Assembly (NCBI GenBank): GCA_965602805.1
Contig: CBFCZK010000002.1
Location: forward strand, 124,001 to 188,000
DNA length: 64,000 nucleotides
From: Thiomicrorhabdus sp965602805
GTDB taxonomy: Bacteria > Pseudomonadota > Gammaproteobacteria > Thiomicrospirales > Thiomicrospiraceae
Direction: 5' to 3'
Shown one piece after another: positions 7,882-15,835 of the stretch. Under the pieces are notes generated by a model that worked only from the letters and a program-made list of their open reading frames with translations, searched no databases and was not told where the DNA came from. The position numbers and the translations under genes were made by a program. Numbering within the stretch: the first letter of the stretch is position 1; each line of letters opens with the position of its first letter.

Positions 7882-8491
7882 AGAAAACCTAATCTCCACG
7901 GTTTTTAATGCCCTGCTTGCTCAATCAGGCTGGGAATGGCTGGCGGCAAGCTTGGGTATACTTTATGTCGTACTGGCGGCGAAAGAATCTATCTGGTGCT
8001 GGCCTGCGGCCTTGGCGAGCACGGCCATCTACACCACTCTATTTTGGGAAGGTCAACTGCCTATGCAAGCAGTATTAAACGCTTACTATATGGGCATGGC
8101 GGTTTATGGTTTTATTCTCTGGCAAAAACATGCGGTAGCTGAAGACAACCTTCACATATCAAGCCATCCACTCAACTTTCATATACTTTTTATCAGCTTT
8201 GGAATTGTTTTGACAATCTTAATTGGCCTCTATTTATCCAGCATGGCTGAGAGCCGCCTGCCCTATTTAGACGCAGCGGTTACGGTATTTTCTTTGATGA
8301 ATACGGTCTTAATGGTTCGGAAAATATTAGAAAGCTGGATTTATTGGATTGTGATTAATTCAGCTGCGATTGCACTGTACTTCCAGACGGGATACTACGT
8401 TACGATTTTGATGTTTATGGTTTATTTCGTCTTAGCGATTTATGGTTATTTAAGCTGGAAAAAACTTCAAAACCAATCGAATTGCATCTAA
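7871..8491 (+). CDS. pnuT: PnuC-family vitamin permease, probably thiamine transporter PnuT
   Basis: Start chosen at ATG 7871 (MLAEENLIS), overlapping the previous gene by 11 bp; 206 residues. About seven hydrophobic spans are visible with PnuC-family hallmarks: WEWLAASLGILYVVLAAKES, the W-W-P motif ESIWCWPAALAS, the LNAYYMGMAVYGFILW segment and a C-terminal YLSWKK. PnuC-type proteins are facilitated-diffusion carriers that rely on intracellular phosphorylation of the vitamin to trap it. The TPP riboswitch and thiamine-binding neighbours point to thiamine rather than nicotinamide riboside. It would need a kinase, possibly the convergent gene at 8573-9508. Confidence 0.82.
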   Translation: MLAEENLISTVFNALLAQSGWEWLAASLGILYVVLAAKESIWCWPAALASTAIYTTLFWEGQLPMQAVLNAYYMGMAVYGFILWQKHAVAEDNLHISSHPLNFHILFISFGIVLTILIGLYLSSMAESRLPYLDAAVTVFSLMNTVLMVRKILESWIYWIVINSAAIALYFQTGYYVTILMFMVYFVLAIYGYLSWKKLQNQSNCI

Positions 8492-8572
8492 AACAGCTCA
8501 ACAAGCACAAAGCCTTCAATGCAAAATAACTTATCAACCAGACTTCACTTTGATTTTCAATTGATGAGTTAG

Positions 8573-9508
8573 TTAAAATTTTGCAGGATGCTCCATCCAC
8601 TTTTCTAAATCGGATTCACCCAGAACATTCATTACAAACAATAACAATCGATAAACATCCCGTACAGAATCCATCTCTGGCATTAAGTGCGTTTGCGTGT
8701 AAATAGCCTTAAACACATTCAACTGCGATTCATCTAACAGATACTCGATTAAGACCAGCTCAAGTTCTCTTGGCCCCCAGACCATCGCGTCCAAATCAAT
8801 TAAGCTCAGTTGACCACAACCTGTCACTAAAAACTGATCCCAACGTAAATCCGGCATAATGGGATGAAAGGCTTCAACCTTGATGCTCGATGCCTGCATA
8901 AGAACTTTATCTAAAACCACTGAATCAATGTTTTGCGCCCGACCCAACCCCTTTAAGGTATCCAACAAGGCATCCGCCCACAAACCTGCTGGCAAGTTTG
9001 GTGCAAATAGAGGCCCAAAACAATCCTGCGTTTGTTGATGTAACGCAGTAATATGCTGGGCAAGTTGCTCAACCATAGAGTTATCTATTTGACTGGACTC
9101 TATAACATTACCGAGCACATACTCGGCTAACAAAAAACCGCTTTGCTTAGTGTTACTAGCGGATCCGGCTGCAATTAATTGCGGAACTCTTAAAGGTGTC
9201 ATAAGCTTAAGTTGCTGATAAACCCGGTCATAACCACCGAGATTTGTGACAAGATTGAAAGAAAAAAGTTGTTGTAATGCTTGCCAGAAGGGTGAGTTTT
9301 GCACATCCTGAACAGAACACACTTTAAGCACACAATTTAACTCTGCAGAATCATTTCCACAATCCGCAGCATAACAACACGACCAGGCCTGGTGAGTACT
9401 GTCAGCAAAGCGTCGTGGCAATAAAATCGTAGAATTGCACTCTTTTAGAACGGCATGATGTTCTATTTCAATATTATTCAGCAAACTAGCGGGAAGTGAT
9501 TTACTCAT
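8573..9508 (-). CDS. APH/choline-kinase-fold phosphotransferase, possible thiamine kinase
   Basis: A 311-residue soluble protein with the layout of aminoglycoside phosphotransferase-like kinases. The N-lobe has VLKVCS (ATP-anchoring lysine). The catalytic region HPIMPDLRWDQFLV at about residues 204-217 replaces the usual H-x-D-x5-N with D and Q, and LIDLDAMVWGPRELEL carries the metal-binding D-x-D-like aspartates. It converges with the thiamine uptake operon. E. coli ThiK belongs to this superfamily and a PnuT carrier needs such a kinase, so thiamine kinase is a reasonable guess; other small-molecule kinases remain possible. It contains a perfect copy of the iterated palindrome at 9382-9393. 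Confidence 0.65.
   Translation of the reverse strand: MSKSLPASLLNNIEIEHHAVLKECNSTILLPRRFADSTHQAWSCCYAADCGNDSAELNCVLKVCSVQDVQNSPFWQALQQLFSFNLVTNLGGYDRVYQQLKLMTPLRVPQLIAAGSASNTKQSGFLLAEYVLGNVIESSQIDNSMVEQLAQHITALHQQTQDCFGPLFAPNLPAGLWADALLDTLKGLGRAQNIDSVVLDKVLMQASSIKVEAFHPIMPDLRWDQFLVTGCGQLSLIDLDAMVWGPRELELVLIEYLLDESQLNVFKAIYTQTHLMPEMDSVRDVYRLLLFVMNVLGESDLEKWMEHPAKF
9382..9393. repeat. iterated palindrome ACCAGGCCTGGT inside a coding region
   Basis: A perfect 12-bp core within the N-terminal third of the APH-fold kinase gene. Confidence 0.85.
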
Positions 9509-9585
9509 AAGCGCAGATATTACATGAATTTTAAGACCTTATCTGCAAGATATCGGTAAGAAAGCCTTCTGATACTGAATTAACG

Positions 9586-9614
9586 TTTATAAACATCCAT
9601 TTTTTGGATATAAT
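9586..9614 (+). promoter_or_regulatory. candidate sigma-70 promoter for the Pcm-like gene
   Basis: A consensus -10 TATAAT at 9609-9614 follows a weak -35 TTTATA at 9586-9591 with 17-bp spacing. It lies 142 bp upstream of the start at 9756, in the spacer between divergent genes. Confidence 0.4.
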
Positions 9615-9755
9615 CCTTTGGTTAAAAATCAAGGTCACGTTGTAGTCAAGGCAATCAAGCGCGCTTTAAGCTTAGTCTTCTACATGCTAAAACAGACTCA
9701 TCAAGATAAAAACAGATTATCGAAATCGCTAAAAAGACAGACAAAGGACAATTAT

Positions 9756-10403
9756 ATGAACTTAGATCAAGCTCGATTTTTCATGGTAGAACAACAAATT
9801 CGTCCATGGGATGTTCTTGACCCAAAGATACTTGACCTATTGATGGACGTACCGCGTCACCTTTTTGTTGAGCAAGGCAATGAAGACCTTGCCTACAACG
9901 ATATTGAGCTGCCTATTGGGCAAGGTCAAGCGATGATGTTTCCAAGGGTTGAAGGTCGACTACTGCAAGCTTTAGACATTGATTCAGAAGATAGCGTTTT
10001 AGAAATTGGAACGGGTAGTGGTTTTTTTACAGCACTTATCGCCAACTTTGCTAAAAACGTCACCAGTGTTGAATTGCACGAAGAGCTTCAAGCGACTGCA
10101 AAAACCCGCTTAGCCAGTTTTGACAATATCAACTTTGAAACGGGTGATGCTAGCTCTGACTGGAAAGATGGCGAAGAGTACGATGTTATTGTATTAACGG
10201 GTTCGGTTGCTGAAATCCCACAAGCTTACAAAGAAAAGTTAAAACTCGGTGGCCGCCTTGGCGTCATTGCAGGACACTCTCCAGCAATGATTGCACAAGT
10301 TTTAACGCGCATTAGCAACCAAGAGTGGGAAGTTGAAACATTGTTTGAAACTGACTTAACACCTTTGGCTAATGCCGGTGAAAAAACCTCTTTTAAATTT
10401 TAA
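9756..10403 (+). CDS. protein-L-isoaspartate O-methyltransferase family protein
   Basis: Start chosen at ATG 9756 (MNLDQARFFMVEQQIRPWDV) because AAAGGAC lies just upstream; the frame stays open 46 codons further but those residues look non-coding. The 215-residue product has the Pcm-like motifs VPRHLFVE, YNDIELPIGQGQ and the SAM-binding VLEIGTGSGFFTALIA. Pcm repairs damaged proteins by methylating isoaspartyl residues. This subgroup, with an N-terminal QQIRPWDVLD segment and a catalytic region that starts differently from E. coli Pcm, is common in proteobacteria, sometimes near tolC, and its true substrate is less certain. Confidence 0.8.
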   Translation: MNLDQARFFMVEQQIRPWDVLDPKILDLLMDVPRHLFVEQGNEDLAYNDIELPIGQGQAMMFPRVEGRLLQALDIDSEDSVLEIGTGSGFFTALIANFAKNVTSVELHEELQATAKTRLASFDNINFETGDASSDWKDGEEYDVIVLTGSVAEIPQAYKEKLKLGGRLGVIAGHSPAMIAQVLTRISNQEWEVETLFETDLTPLANAGEKTSFKF

Positions 10404-10416
10404 GCCTAAATTAATA

Positions 10417-10440
10417 TGGTCAGAAAATCATCTGACCATC
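10417..10440. repeat. inverted repeat after the Pcm-like gene
   Basis: ATGGTCAGA at 10417-10425 pairs perfectly with TCTGACCAT at 10432-10440 across a 6-nt loop. It carries GGTCAGA/TCTGACC, the flank seen around intergenic copies of the iterated palindrome (for example 3208-3227). There is no T-run, so it is at best a weak terminator. Confidence 0.5.
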
Positions 10441-10497
10441 GACCCTCTTAGATTACCTATCCGCTTTAACCTATCCGCCCGACCATCAATAGACCAG

Positions 10498-10572
10498 TTT
10501 ACCAAAGGCTTAACGCCAGAAGAGATTCAAGCTATTGCAGATTACTATGCTTCTCTGATGCCTTCAAAGTAA
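10498..10572 (+). pseudogene. remnant of a cytochrome c gene (C-terminal 24 codons)
   Basis: The frame reads F-T-K-G-L-T-P-E-E-I-Q-A-I-A-D-Y-Y-A-S-L and ends P-S-K-stop. This matches the C-terminal helix of class I cytochromes c in this same window: compare VKGLTDEEIKALADFYAA in the gene at 31396 and THDLTDEEIQALADYYATLNK in the gene at 15836. No CXXCH haem motif or signal peptide exists upstream in any frame within the spacer. It is therefore the tail of a deleted cytochrome gene. A 66-codon open frame running through it from 10372 is very likely not a real gene. Confidence 0.75.
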
Positions 10573-10696
10573 GCAACAAAAGAAAAAATCACACCTTAAA
10601 AACCCAGAACAGCATTAAACACATACAACCTGTTTTCGTTTAATATTTTTTTCAAATTAAAACGAATAGCAACTAACCAATAAAAGAGTAAACATT

Positions 10697-10978
10697 ATGA
10701 ATAAATTAAGAATTTTATCAATTTTAGAAGGCACTTCACTCATTCTACTACTGCTGATTGCTGTACCGCTAAAACGCATTTATGATATGCCAGAAGCCGT
10801 CTCCATTATTGGTCCAATTCATGGCGGACTGTTTATCGCTTTCACGCTCGTATTGATCTTTGCTGTTTTAAAATGGAACCTTAAAGTCAGCCACGCAATT
10901 ATCGGTTTTATTGCCTCTCTAATCCCTTTTGGGAGCTACCTCTTTAAAGCTAAGATTTTAAACAAATACGAATCATAA
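10697..10978 (+). CDS. DUF3817 family small integral membrane protein
   Basis: A 93-residue protein with three hydrophobic spans (about residues 8-25, 38-58 and 66-84). The pattern LRILSILEGTSLILLLLIAVPLK followed by GPIHGGLFIAF is characteristic of DUF3817 (YdzA-like) membrane proteins, whose function is unknown. It is preceded by AAAAGAG and followed by a 40-bp dyad. It appears to be transcribed alone. Confidence 0.75.
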   Translation: MNKLRILSILEGTSLILLLLIAVPLKRIYDMPEAVSIIGPIHGGLFIAFTLVLIFAVLKWNLKVSHAIIGFIASLIPFGSYLFKAKILNKYES

Positions 10979-11373
10979 GACGGTTCAAATAAAGCCACAA
11001 AAAACTTCGAAACAGAAGCTACCAGGCCTGGTAACTTCTGTTTCGATAAATACACACAATTACCTACAACGCATATCAGAACACCTTCAATAACAGCACT
11101 ATCTGCACCTCTCCTTAAGCTTTACCATTAACAATATAACTCTATAATCCAACAACTTACTTAATGAGCAATAAGACTCACCCCCTCTCCCACAGCGGCT
11201 AAATATTACACGGCCATCTCTCTGATAAAGCCATTAACAGTTCGCATTTATTTTATGAGTACTAATAAAACTTTTTGAATTCCAATCCAGTCGATAATCC
11301 TTAGAATACCCATCCTACCTGAGCAAGTTATTTTAATACCCCTATAAACAACACTAAAACTAAGGAAATTCAT
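10979..11373. other. 395-bp spacer upstream of the bd/flavocytochrome operon
   Basis: Besides the large dyad at 11007-11046 this spacer holds no open frame with coding character. An AAGGAA ribosome-binding site lies just before the ATG at 11374. No convincing promoter or operator could be identified by eye. Confidence 0.5.
11007..11046. terminator. 40-bp near-perfect dyad centred on the iterated palindrome
   Basis: The arms 11007-11026 and 11027-11046 are reverse complements with a single mismatch (C at 11019 versus A at 11034). The centre, 11021-11032, is ACCAGGCCTGGT. It lies 29 bp after the DUF3817 stop and would form a very stable hairpin in RNA, plausibly ending that transcript, though no T-run follows. 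It also demonstrates insertion of the 12-mer at the tip of a larger inverted repeat. Confidence 0.6.
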
Positions 11374-12831
11374 ATGGATTTGATTAGCCTCTTTCCTACT
11401 TGGTACGAACCGATGGTTGGTTCCGGCTGGGTAATCGCCCTAATCGCAACATTCCATGTTCTTGCTTCCCACACATCAGTGGGTGCGGCCATGTTATTTG
11501 CGTATCTATCACACAAAGCCTATCGCGAAGATCGTGATGACCTGCTTGATTTTGTTAAGAAGTACGGCCTATTCTTAATGGTATTTACCTATGTTGCTGG
11601 CTCGATTACTGGCCCGGGAATTTGGTACTCCACTACCGTTGCGAGCCCGAGTGGGATTGGTTCGTTGATTCACTCTTTTGTATGGAAATGGGCTGCGGAA
11701 TGGGTTTTCTTTGTAATCGAAGTCGTGGGTGTTTACATGGTTGTCTACCTTGTCGGTAAAGTCGACAAACGCACCCACATGAAAATCACAGTTATTTTTG
11801 GTATCGCTTCCTTTGCGACCTTATTAATCATTGTCGGAATCTTGTCATTTATGATGGCGCCCGGCAAAGAGATTTGGTTTGAAGAAGGTGGATTCTTAAA
11901 TGCATTTTATGGCACAAACACCTTTATTCAGACCTTTATGCGCATCGCATTTATGTTCACTATGACAGCCGTTGTGGGTGGAATTGTGGTTGCAGGCATT
12001 AAAGATCCTGAATTCAAAAAGGAGATGGCGCGTAAACTCGGTTGGTTAGGCATTATCTCTACCCTATCGGGCGCAGCATTATTCCAATGGTATTTGACGG
12101 CGGTTCCTGACCAGGCTTTATTGGTCATGGAAAATAGATTGCCCGAATACTTTGGACCTAGCATTATTGGGGTTATTGCGGTCACCATCACCTACTTTAT
12201 CGCCACTATGTGGAAACCTAAATTAGTGATTGAAAGCTTTGCAGGTTTCATGGCAATCGTTATTTTAGTGTTAGGTTTATGGCCTGAAGAAGTGGCCCGT
12301 GAATCAATGCGTAAGCCATGGGTTGCTGGACAGTATGTCTACTCAAACCAAATCATTGGTCGTGACGTACCTGGAATGGGCATTAAGTCACAATTACCAA
12401 CCCTAGAAAAAGTCGGTATTTTAAAAGTACATCCATTTACACCAGATCATCTTAAAACAGTAAATGCAGGCAATAAAATCCAGGCCGGTGAATACATCAC
12501 CATGGTTTACTGTTCAAACTGTCACTCACCGAGTGAGACAGGGATTCGTCCTTTGCACCGTTACTTCCCTGATGATGTCACCCAAGAACGTATGCAAAAG
12601 TATGTGAAAGGGGTTCTAACTACAGGCAATATCGCTTATATGCCAAAAATGCCAATGCTAGACTCTGAAGTAGAAGCGATTTCTTCTTACCTAGTGATGA
12701 ACAACTCCGGTGGTCAACCAGCCATTACCGCTGCAATCCAACTTGAAGTAGACAACCGTAATCGTGCCTTAGTTGAAAAACAGGCAATCGATAAAGTTGC
12801 TACGCTCACAATTCAACAGGAGGCTAAATAA
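11374..12831 (+). CDS. cytochrome bd-superfamily subunit I-like protein with C-terminal haem c domain
   Basis: A 485-residue protein with about nine transmembrane spans over residues 15-305, related to CydA. The helix-1 histidine is present (H28 in IATFHVLASH). E310-S-M-R313-K-P-W aligns with the E. coli E445-Y-G-R-Q-P-W motif that ligates a haem, and two acidic residues occur in WAAEWVFFVIE. The histidine that ligates b558 in E. coli (CydA H186) appears to be replaced by Q in TFIQTFMRIAF, and the long Q-loop is absent. A haem c motif C380-S-N-C383-H384 follows in a periplasmic C-terminal domain. It is therefore unlikely to be an ordinary quinol oxidase. Its stop overlaps the next start, and it heads an operon with a second CydA-like protein, FccB and cytochromes. 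Confidence 0.8.
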   Translation: MDLISLFPTWYEPMVGSGWVIALIATFHVLASHTSVGAAMLFAYLSHKAYREDRDDLLDFVKKYGLFLMVFTYVAGSITGPGIWYSTTVASPSGIGSLIHSFVWKWAAEWVFFVIEVVGVYMVVYLVGKVDKRTHMKITVIFGIASFATLLIIVGILSFMMAPGKEIWFEEGGFLNAFYGTNTFIQTFMRIAFMFTMTAVVGGIVVAGIKDPEFKKEMARKLGWLGIISTLSGAALFQWYLTAVPDQALLVMENRLPEYFGPSIIGVIAVTITYFIATMWKPKLVIESFAGFMAIVILVLGLWPEEVARESMRKPWVAGQYVYSNQIIGRDVPGMGIKSQLPTLEKVGILKVHPFTPDHLKTVNAGNKIQAGEYITMVYCSNCHSPSETGIRPLHRYFPDDVTQERMQKYVKGVLTTGNIAYMPKMPMLDSEVEAISSYLVMNNSGGQPAITAAIQLEVDNRNRALVEKQAIDKVATLTIQQEAK

Positions 12832-14081
12832 TGGATGTTTCTCAAGTTTCTAACGTTACCGAAATGGTAAACGCTTTACAAAGTCCAGGAGGCATTCCAA
12901 ACCACCCTCTTGTTTTTATGGGACTAGCCGTACTCACGTTTGCCTTACACATTTTATTTGTACAGCTTTTACTAGGTACCTCAGTCATAACCATTTTGGG
13001 TTCTTTTTCTGAAAATACACATTGGCGTCGTTTAGCGGCTGCTATGTTAGAAGTCGCTAAGGTTTCAACCTCTGTTGCCATTGTAATTGGGGTTGCACCT
13101 CTGTTATTTGTGCAAGTGGTTTATGATCCGCACTGGTATGTGTCTAACGTACTGTCTGCTATGTGGGTTATTGCCTTTATTTTTATCCTGATTTTTGCTT
13201 ACTGGGGTATTTATTACTACTACTTCCAAAACAGTAAAAACAAAGATAAAAGCGTACAGCCAAAATCACGCTGGGCAATAATTTTCAGTCTTGCATTAAT
13301 GCTGGTCGTTGGTTTTATTATGCACAGCTTAACCTCTCAAATGCTGCATCCTGAGCTGTGGAAAGAGTGGTATACACCAAACGGCGTTTTAGACTATTCA
13401 GGCTCTAATCTGCACGCTTATAACTCATGGCGCTTTGCTTTCTTTATCAGTATGGCAATTCCGGTTGCTGGTGGAATGTTAGTCAGCTACCGCCGCTTTA
13501 AAAGCGTCCGTTCTGATGCCGATCACAGCTACCTAAACTGGGCAGGTGAACTGGGTAAAACTTGGATTAAAGTCGGTTCTGTTATCTCTGCGGCTTTGTA
13601 TGTTGCTTGGATGATGACTATTCCAGAAACCGCAGGTGATTTTGCAACCTCTTTCTGGGGCATTATCGGTGGTGTAATGGTACTGTTTTATGCAATTTGG
13701 GCACAGGTTCGTCTAAGAGGTGAAGCAAAATTCTGTAGCTATATGGCGTTGCCATTGGCGTTAGTCATCGGACTTGTGGTGGCTATCTCTCGCGAAATGC
13801 TACGCTACGGTATCTTGGATGGCTTTTTTGGCTACAACTTTATGGACTATAAAGTCGTGTTTGATTGGTTCTCAACCATTCACTTCTTTGCGACCTTTTT
13901 GATTGTGGGTGGCGCTGTTTTAACCTATTTCTTAACGGTTGCATGGCAAGCAGGTCAAACGGTCGGTGTCTACACCCCTAGCCCGTTTGTAAATAGACTA
14001 GGAACGATTGCAATTTGGATTATCAGTATTTGGACATTCGCGTTCCTGGCTGTTGGTTTTTACGTCTGGGCATTTAGGTAA
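12831..14081 (+). CDS. second cytochrome bd-superfamily membrane subunit (CydA'-like)
   Basis: A 416-residue polytopic protein with about nine to ten hydrophobic spans and no haem c motif. It resembles CydA more than CydB. It has a helix-1 histidine (H40 in LTFALHILFVQLLLG) and an E322-M-L-R325 motif corresponding to the E-x-x-R of CydA haem ligation; the RQPW tail of the motif is not conserved. Its start overlaps the stop of the previous gene by 1 bp, showing tight coupling. Pairs of CydA-like subunits (CydAA') are known in archaea and some bacteria and need not be quinol oxidases. Here the partner carries haem c and sulfide dehydrogenase genes follow. Confidence 0.72.
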   Translation: MDVSQVSNVTEMVNALQSPGGIPNHPLVFMGLAVLTFALHILFVQLLLGTSVITILGSFSENTHWRRLAAAMLEVAKVSTSVAIVIGVAPLLFVQVVYDPHWYVSNVLSAMWVIAFIFILIFAYWGIYYYYFQNSKNKDKSVQPKSRWAIIFSLALMLVVGFIMHSLTSQMLHPELWKEWYTPNGVLDYSGSNLHAYNSWRFAFFISMAIPVAGGMLVSYRRFKSVRSDADHSYLNWAGELGKTWIKVGSVISAALYVAWMMTIPETAGDFATSFWGIIGGVMVLFYAIWAQVRLRGEAKFCSYMALPLALVIGLVVAISREMLRYGILDGFFGYNFMDYKVVFDWFSTIHFFATFLIVGGAVLTYFLTVAWQAGQTVGVYTPSPFVNRLGTIAIWIISIWTFAFLAVGFYVWAFR

Positions 14082-14091
14082 GGAGATGAAA

Positions 14092-14484
14092 ATGAAAAAT
14101 AAATTATTAATCAGTGTGTTTACCCTTACGCTTGCTCAACCTGTATTAGCGGAAGGTCAAAACCCTATGGCGACCGGTTCAGCAATGGCTTGGCAATGTG
14201 CACCCTGTCACGGAACTAACGGACAAGAATTTTTAGAAGCAATGCCACCATTAGCTGGCATGTCTGTAGAGCAATTCACTAAAGCGATGATTGCATACCG
14301 TGATGGTACGCGCCCTGCGGTCATTATGGATCGTGTTGCGCGTGGTTTTACCGATGCGGAAATTGATGCGATGGCGGTGTGGTTTGAAAAACAACCCATT
14401 AAGCAGTGGGAAAACACCAGTTTGACTGAAGCTAATGCAGCACATCAAAGTGTACAAACTCAGGCGACAGGAGGTCAAAAATGA
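14092..14484 (+). CDS. periplasmic monohaem cytochrome c, FccA-like
   Basis: Start chosen at ATG 14092, 6 nt after AAGGAG; 130 residues. A signal peptide (MKNKLLISVFTLTLAQPVLA) precedes a single haem c site C36-A-P-C39-H40. The fold follows the pattern of flavocytochrome c and c4-type cytochromes (PPLAGMSVEQFTKAMIAYRDG, RVARGFTDAEIDAMAVWF). It overlaps fccB by 4 bp, so it is most likely the haem partner that takes electrons from the flavoprotein. A C-terminal tail of about 25 residues is hydrophilic. Confidence 0.85.
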   Translation: MKNKLLISVFTLTLAQPVLAEGQNPMATGSAMAWQCAPCHGTNGQEFLEAMPPLAGMSVEQFTKAMIAYRDGTRPAVIMDRVARGFTDAEIDAMAVWFEKQPIKQWENTSLTEANAAHQSVQTQATGGQK

Positions 14485-15812
14485 GCCAGTTAGAAAATAA
14501 AACATTTGATCAAAAAATCACTCGTCGTGACTTAATGAAAATTTTTGGTGCCGCAGCGGTTGCGGGATCAGGAATCTTTGGTGCCAGCTCTCAGGCCTTC
14601 GCTAAATCTGCAGCACACGTTGTTATTATAGGCGGTGGTGTGGGCGGTTCGACATTTTCTAAGTACCTGCGTTTTGCAGATCCTGATGTAAAGATCACGA
14701 TTATTGAACAAGACGCTGAATACATCACCTGCTTACGAAGTAACGATGTTATTGTCGGTATGCACACTTTAGATGAACTCACGTTTAACCTAAACACGGT
14801 GAGTTCTAAATACAATATCAATGTCATCATTGATAAGGTTGTAGGCGCTGACTTTGATAAGAAAACTGTGCAAACCGCTAAAGGTCAAAGTGTTGCTTAT
14901 GATAAATTAGTGGTTTCTCCGGGTGTAGACTTTAAATTTGAAGACTACGAAGGTTACGATGCTGAATTGGCTGCAGGAGAGTTCCCACACGCTTATAAAG
15001 CGGGTCCGCAAACACTTAAGCTAAGAGAGCAATTGCTTGCTATGCCACAAGGTGGAACAGCAATCATTGCACCCCCTCAAAACCCTTTCCGCTGCCCTCC
15101 AGGGCCATACGAAAGAGCGTCATTCTTTGCGGAGCACTTTAAAAAGCACAATCCAACCGCTAAGTTAATTGTTTTAGATCCTAAAGACCGCTTCACCAAA
15201 GACGTGCCATTTAAAAAAGCCTGGGAACGTCTTTATGGTTATAAGTCTGATAACTCACTCATTGAATGGGTTTCAGGCTCTGACGGTGGTCGGGTTGTTC
15301 GTTTAGATGCTGCAACGAAGGTGGTTGAAACCGATGGCGCTGATTTTAAGGCTGACTTAATTAACATTATTCCTAATCAACGCGCTGGTGTTTTAGCGCA
15401 AAAACTAGGTTTAACGGATCGTTCAGGTTGGTGCCCTATTGAACGTAACACCATGGAGTCATCACTGCATAAAGAAGTCTATGTTCTAGGTGACAGTTCA
15501 ATTGCGGATGCCATGCCAAAATCTGGTTACTCTGCCAACTCACAAGCTAAAGTGTGTGCGCAAGCCGTTGCCGATACGCTTAAAGGTCAAAATCCTGGAA
15601 CCGCTATCTACTCGAACGTTTGTTATAGCTTAGCCGGTGAAAACTATGGTGTTTCGATTGCCGCTATTTACGAAGTAAAAGATGGTTTAATCCAGCCAAA
15701 AGGTGAATCAGCCGGTGTTTCAGAGATTACTGACAAACCTGCACAACCTATTCTTGAAGCCGTTTACCAAAAGAACTGGCAGCGTGAATTTGTTAAAGAT
15801 GTGTTCTCTTAA
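14481..15812 (+). CDS. fccB: flavocytochrome c sulfide dehydrogenase, flavoprotein subunit
   Basis: A 443-residue FAD protein that should oxidise sulfide to sulfur or polysulfide in the periplasm and pass electrons to cytochrome c. It has a twin-arginine signal (T-R-R-D-L-M-K at residues 14-20, hydrophobic stretch to A-F-A-K) and an FAD-binding GGGVGGS at 51-57. C84 in YITCLRSN matches the cysteine that binds FAD covalently in FccB. C205 in NPFRCPPGPYERAS and C381 in NVCYSLAGENYGVS match the redox-active cysteine pair. Length and motif order are normal for the family. The 4-bp overlap with the cytochrome gene and co-transcription with bd-like subunits suggest it docks onto a membrane complex. 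Confidence 0.93.
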   Translation: MSQLENKTFDQKITRRDLMKIFGAAAVAGSGIFGASSQAFAKSAAHVVIIGGGVGGSTFSKYLRFADPDVKITIIEQDAEYITCLRSNDVIVGMHTLDELTFNLNTVSSKYNINVIIDKVVGADFDKKTVQTAKGQSVAYDKLVVSPGVDFKFEDYEGYDAELAAGEFPHAYKAGPQTLKLREQLLAMPQGGTAIIAPPQNPFRCPPGPYERASFFAEHFKKHNPTAKLIVLDPKDRFTKDVPFKKAWERLYGYKSDNSLIEWVSGSDGGRVVRLDAATKVVETDGADFKADLINIIPNQRAGVLAQKLGLTDRSGWCPIERNTMESSLHKEVYVLGDSSIADAMPKSGYSANSQAKVCAQAVADTLKGQNPGTAIYSNVCYSLAGENYGVSIAAIYEVKDGLIQPKGESAGVSEITDKPAQPILEAVYQKNWQREFVKDVFS

Positions 15813-15835
15813 TTAAGGTAGTGAGGAAAAAAGAT

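Noticed and set aside
9618..9755. N-terminal extension of the Pcm-like protein
   Set aside because: The ribosome-binding site and conserved N-terminus start at 9756; the extension runs through the likely promoter region.
10372..10572. A real 66-residue protein gene
   Set aside because: Its first 40 codons overlap the pcm end and non-coding DNA; only the last 24 codons have cytochrome character, so it is listed as a remnant.
12111..12122. Further copy of the iterated palindrome (GACCAGGCTTTA)
   Set aside because: Only the left half matches; it encodes ordinary residues of the CydA-like protein and is within chance expectation.
11374..14081. Ordinary cytochrome bd quinol oxidase (cydAB)
   Set aside because: Both subunits are CydA-like, no CydB is present, the Q-loop is absent, the b558 histidine looks replaced, and a haem c domain is fused to subunit I.
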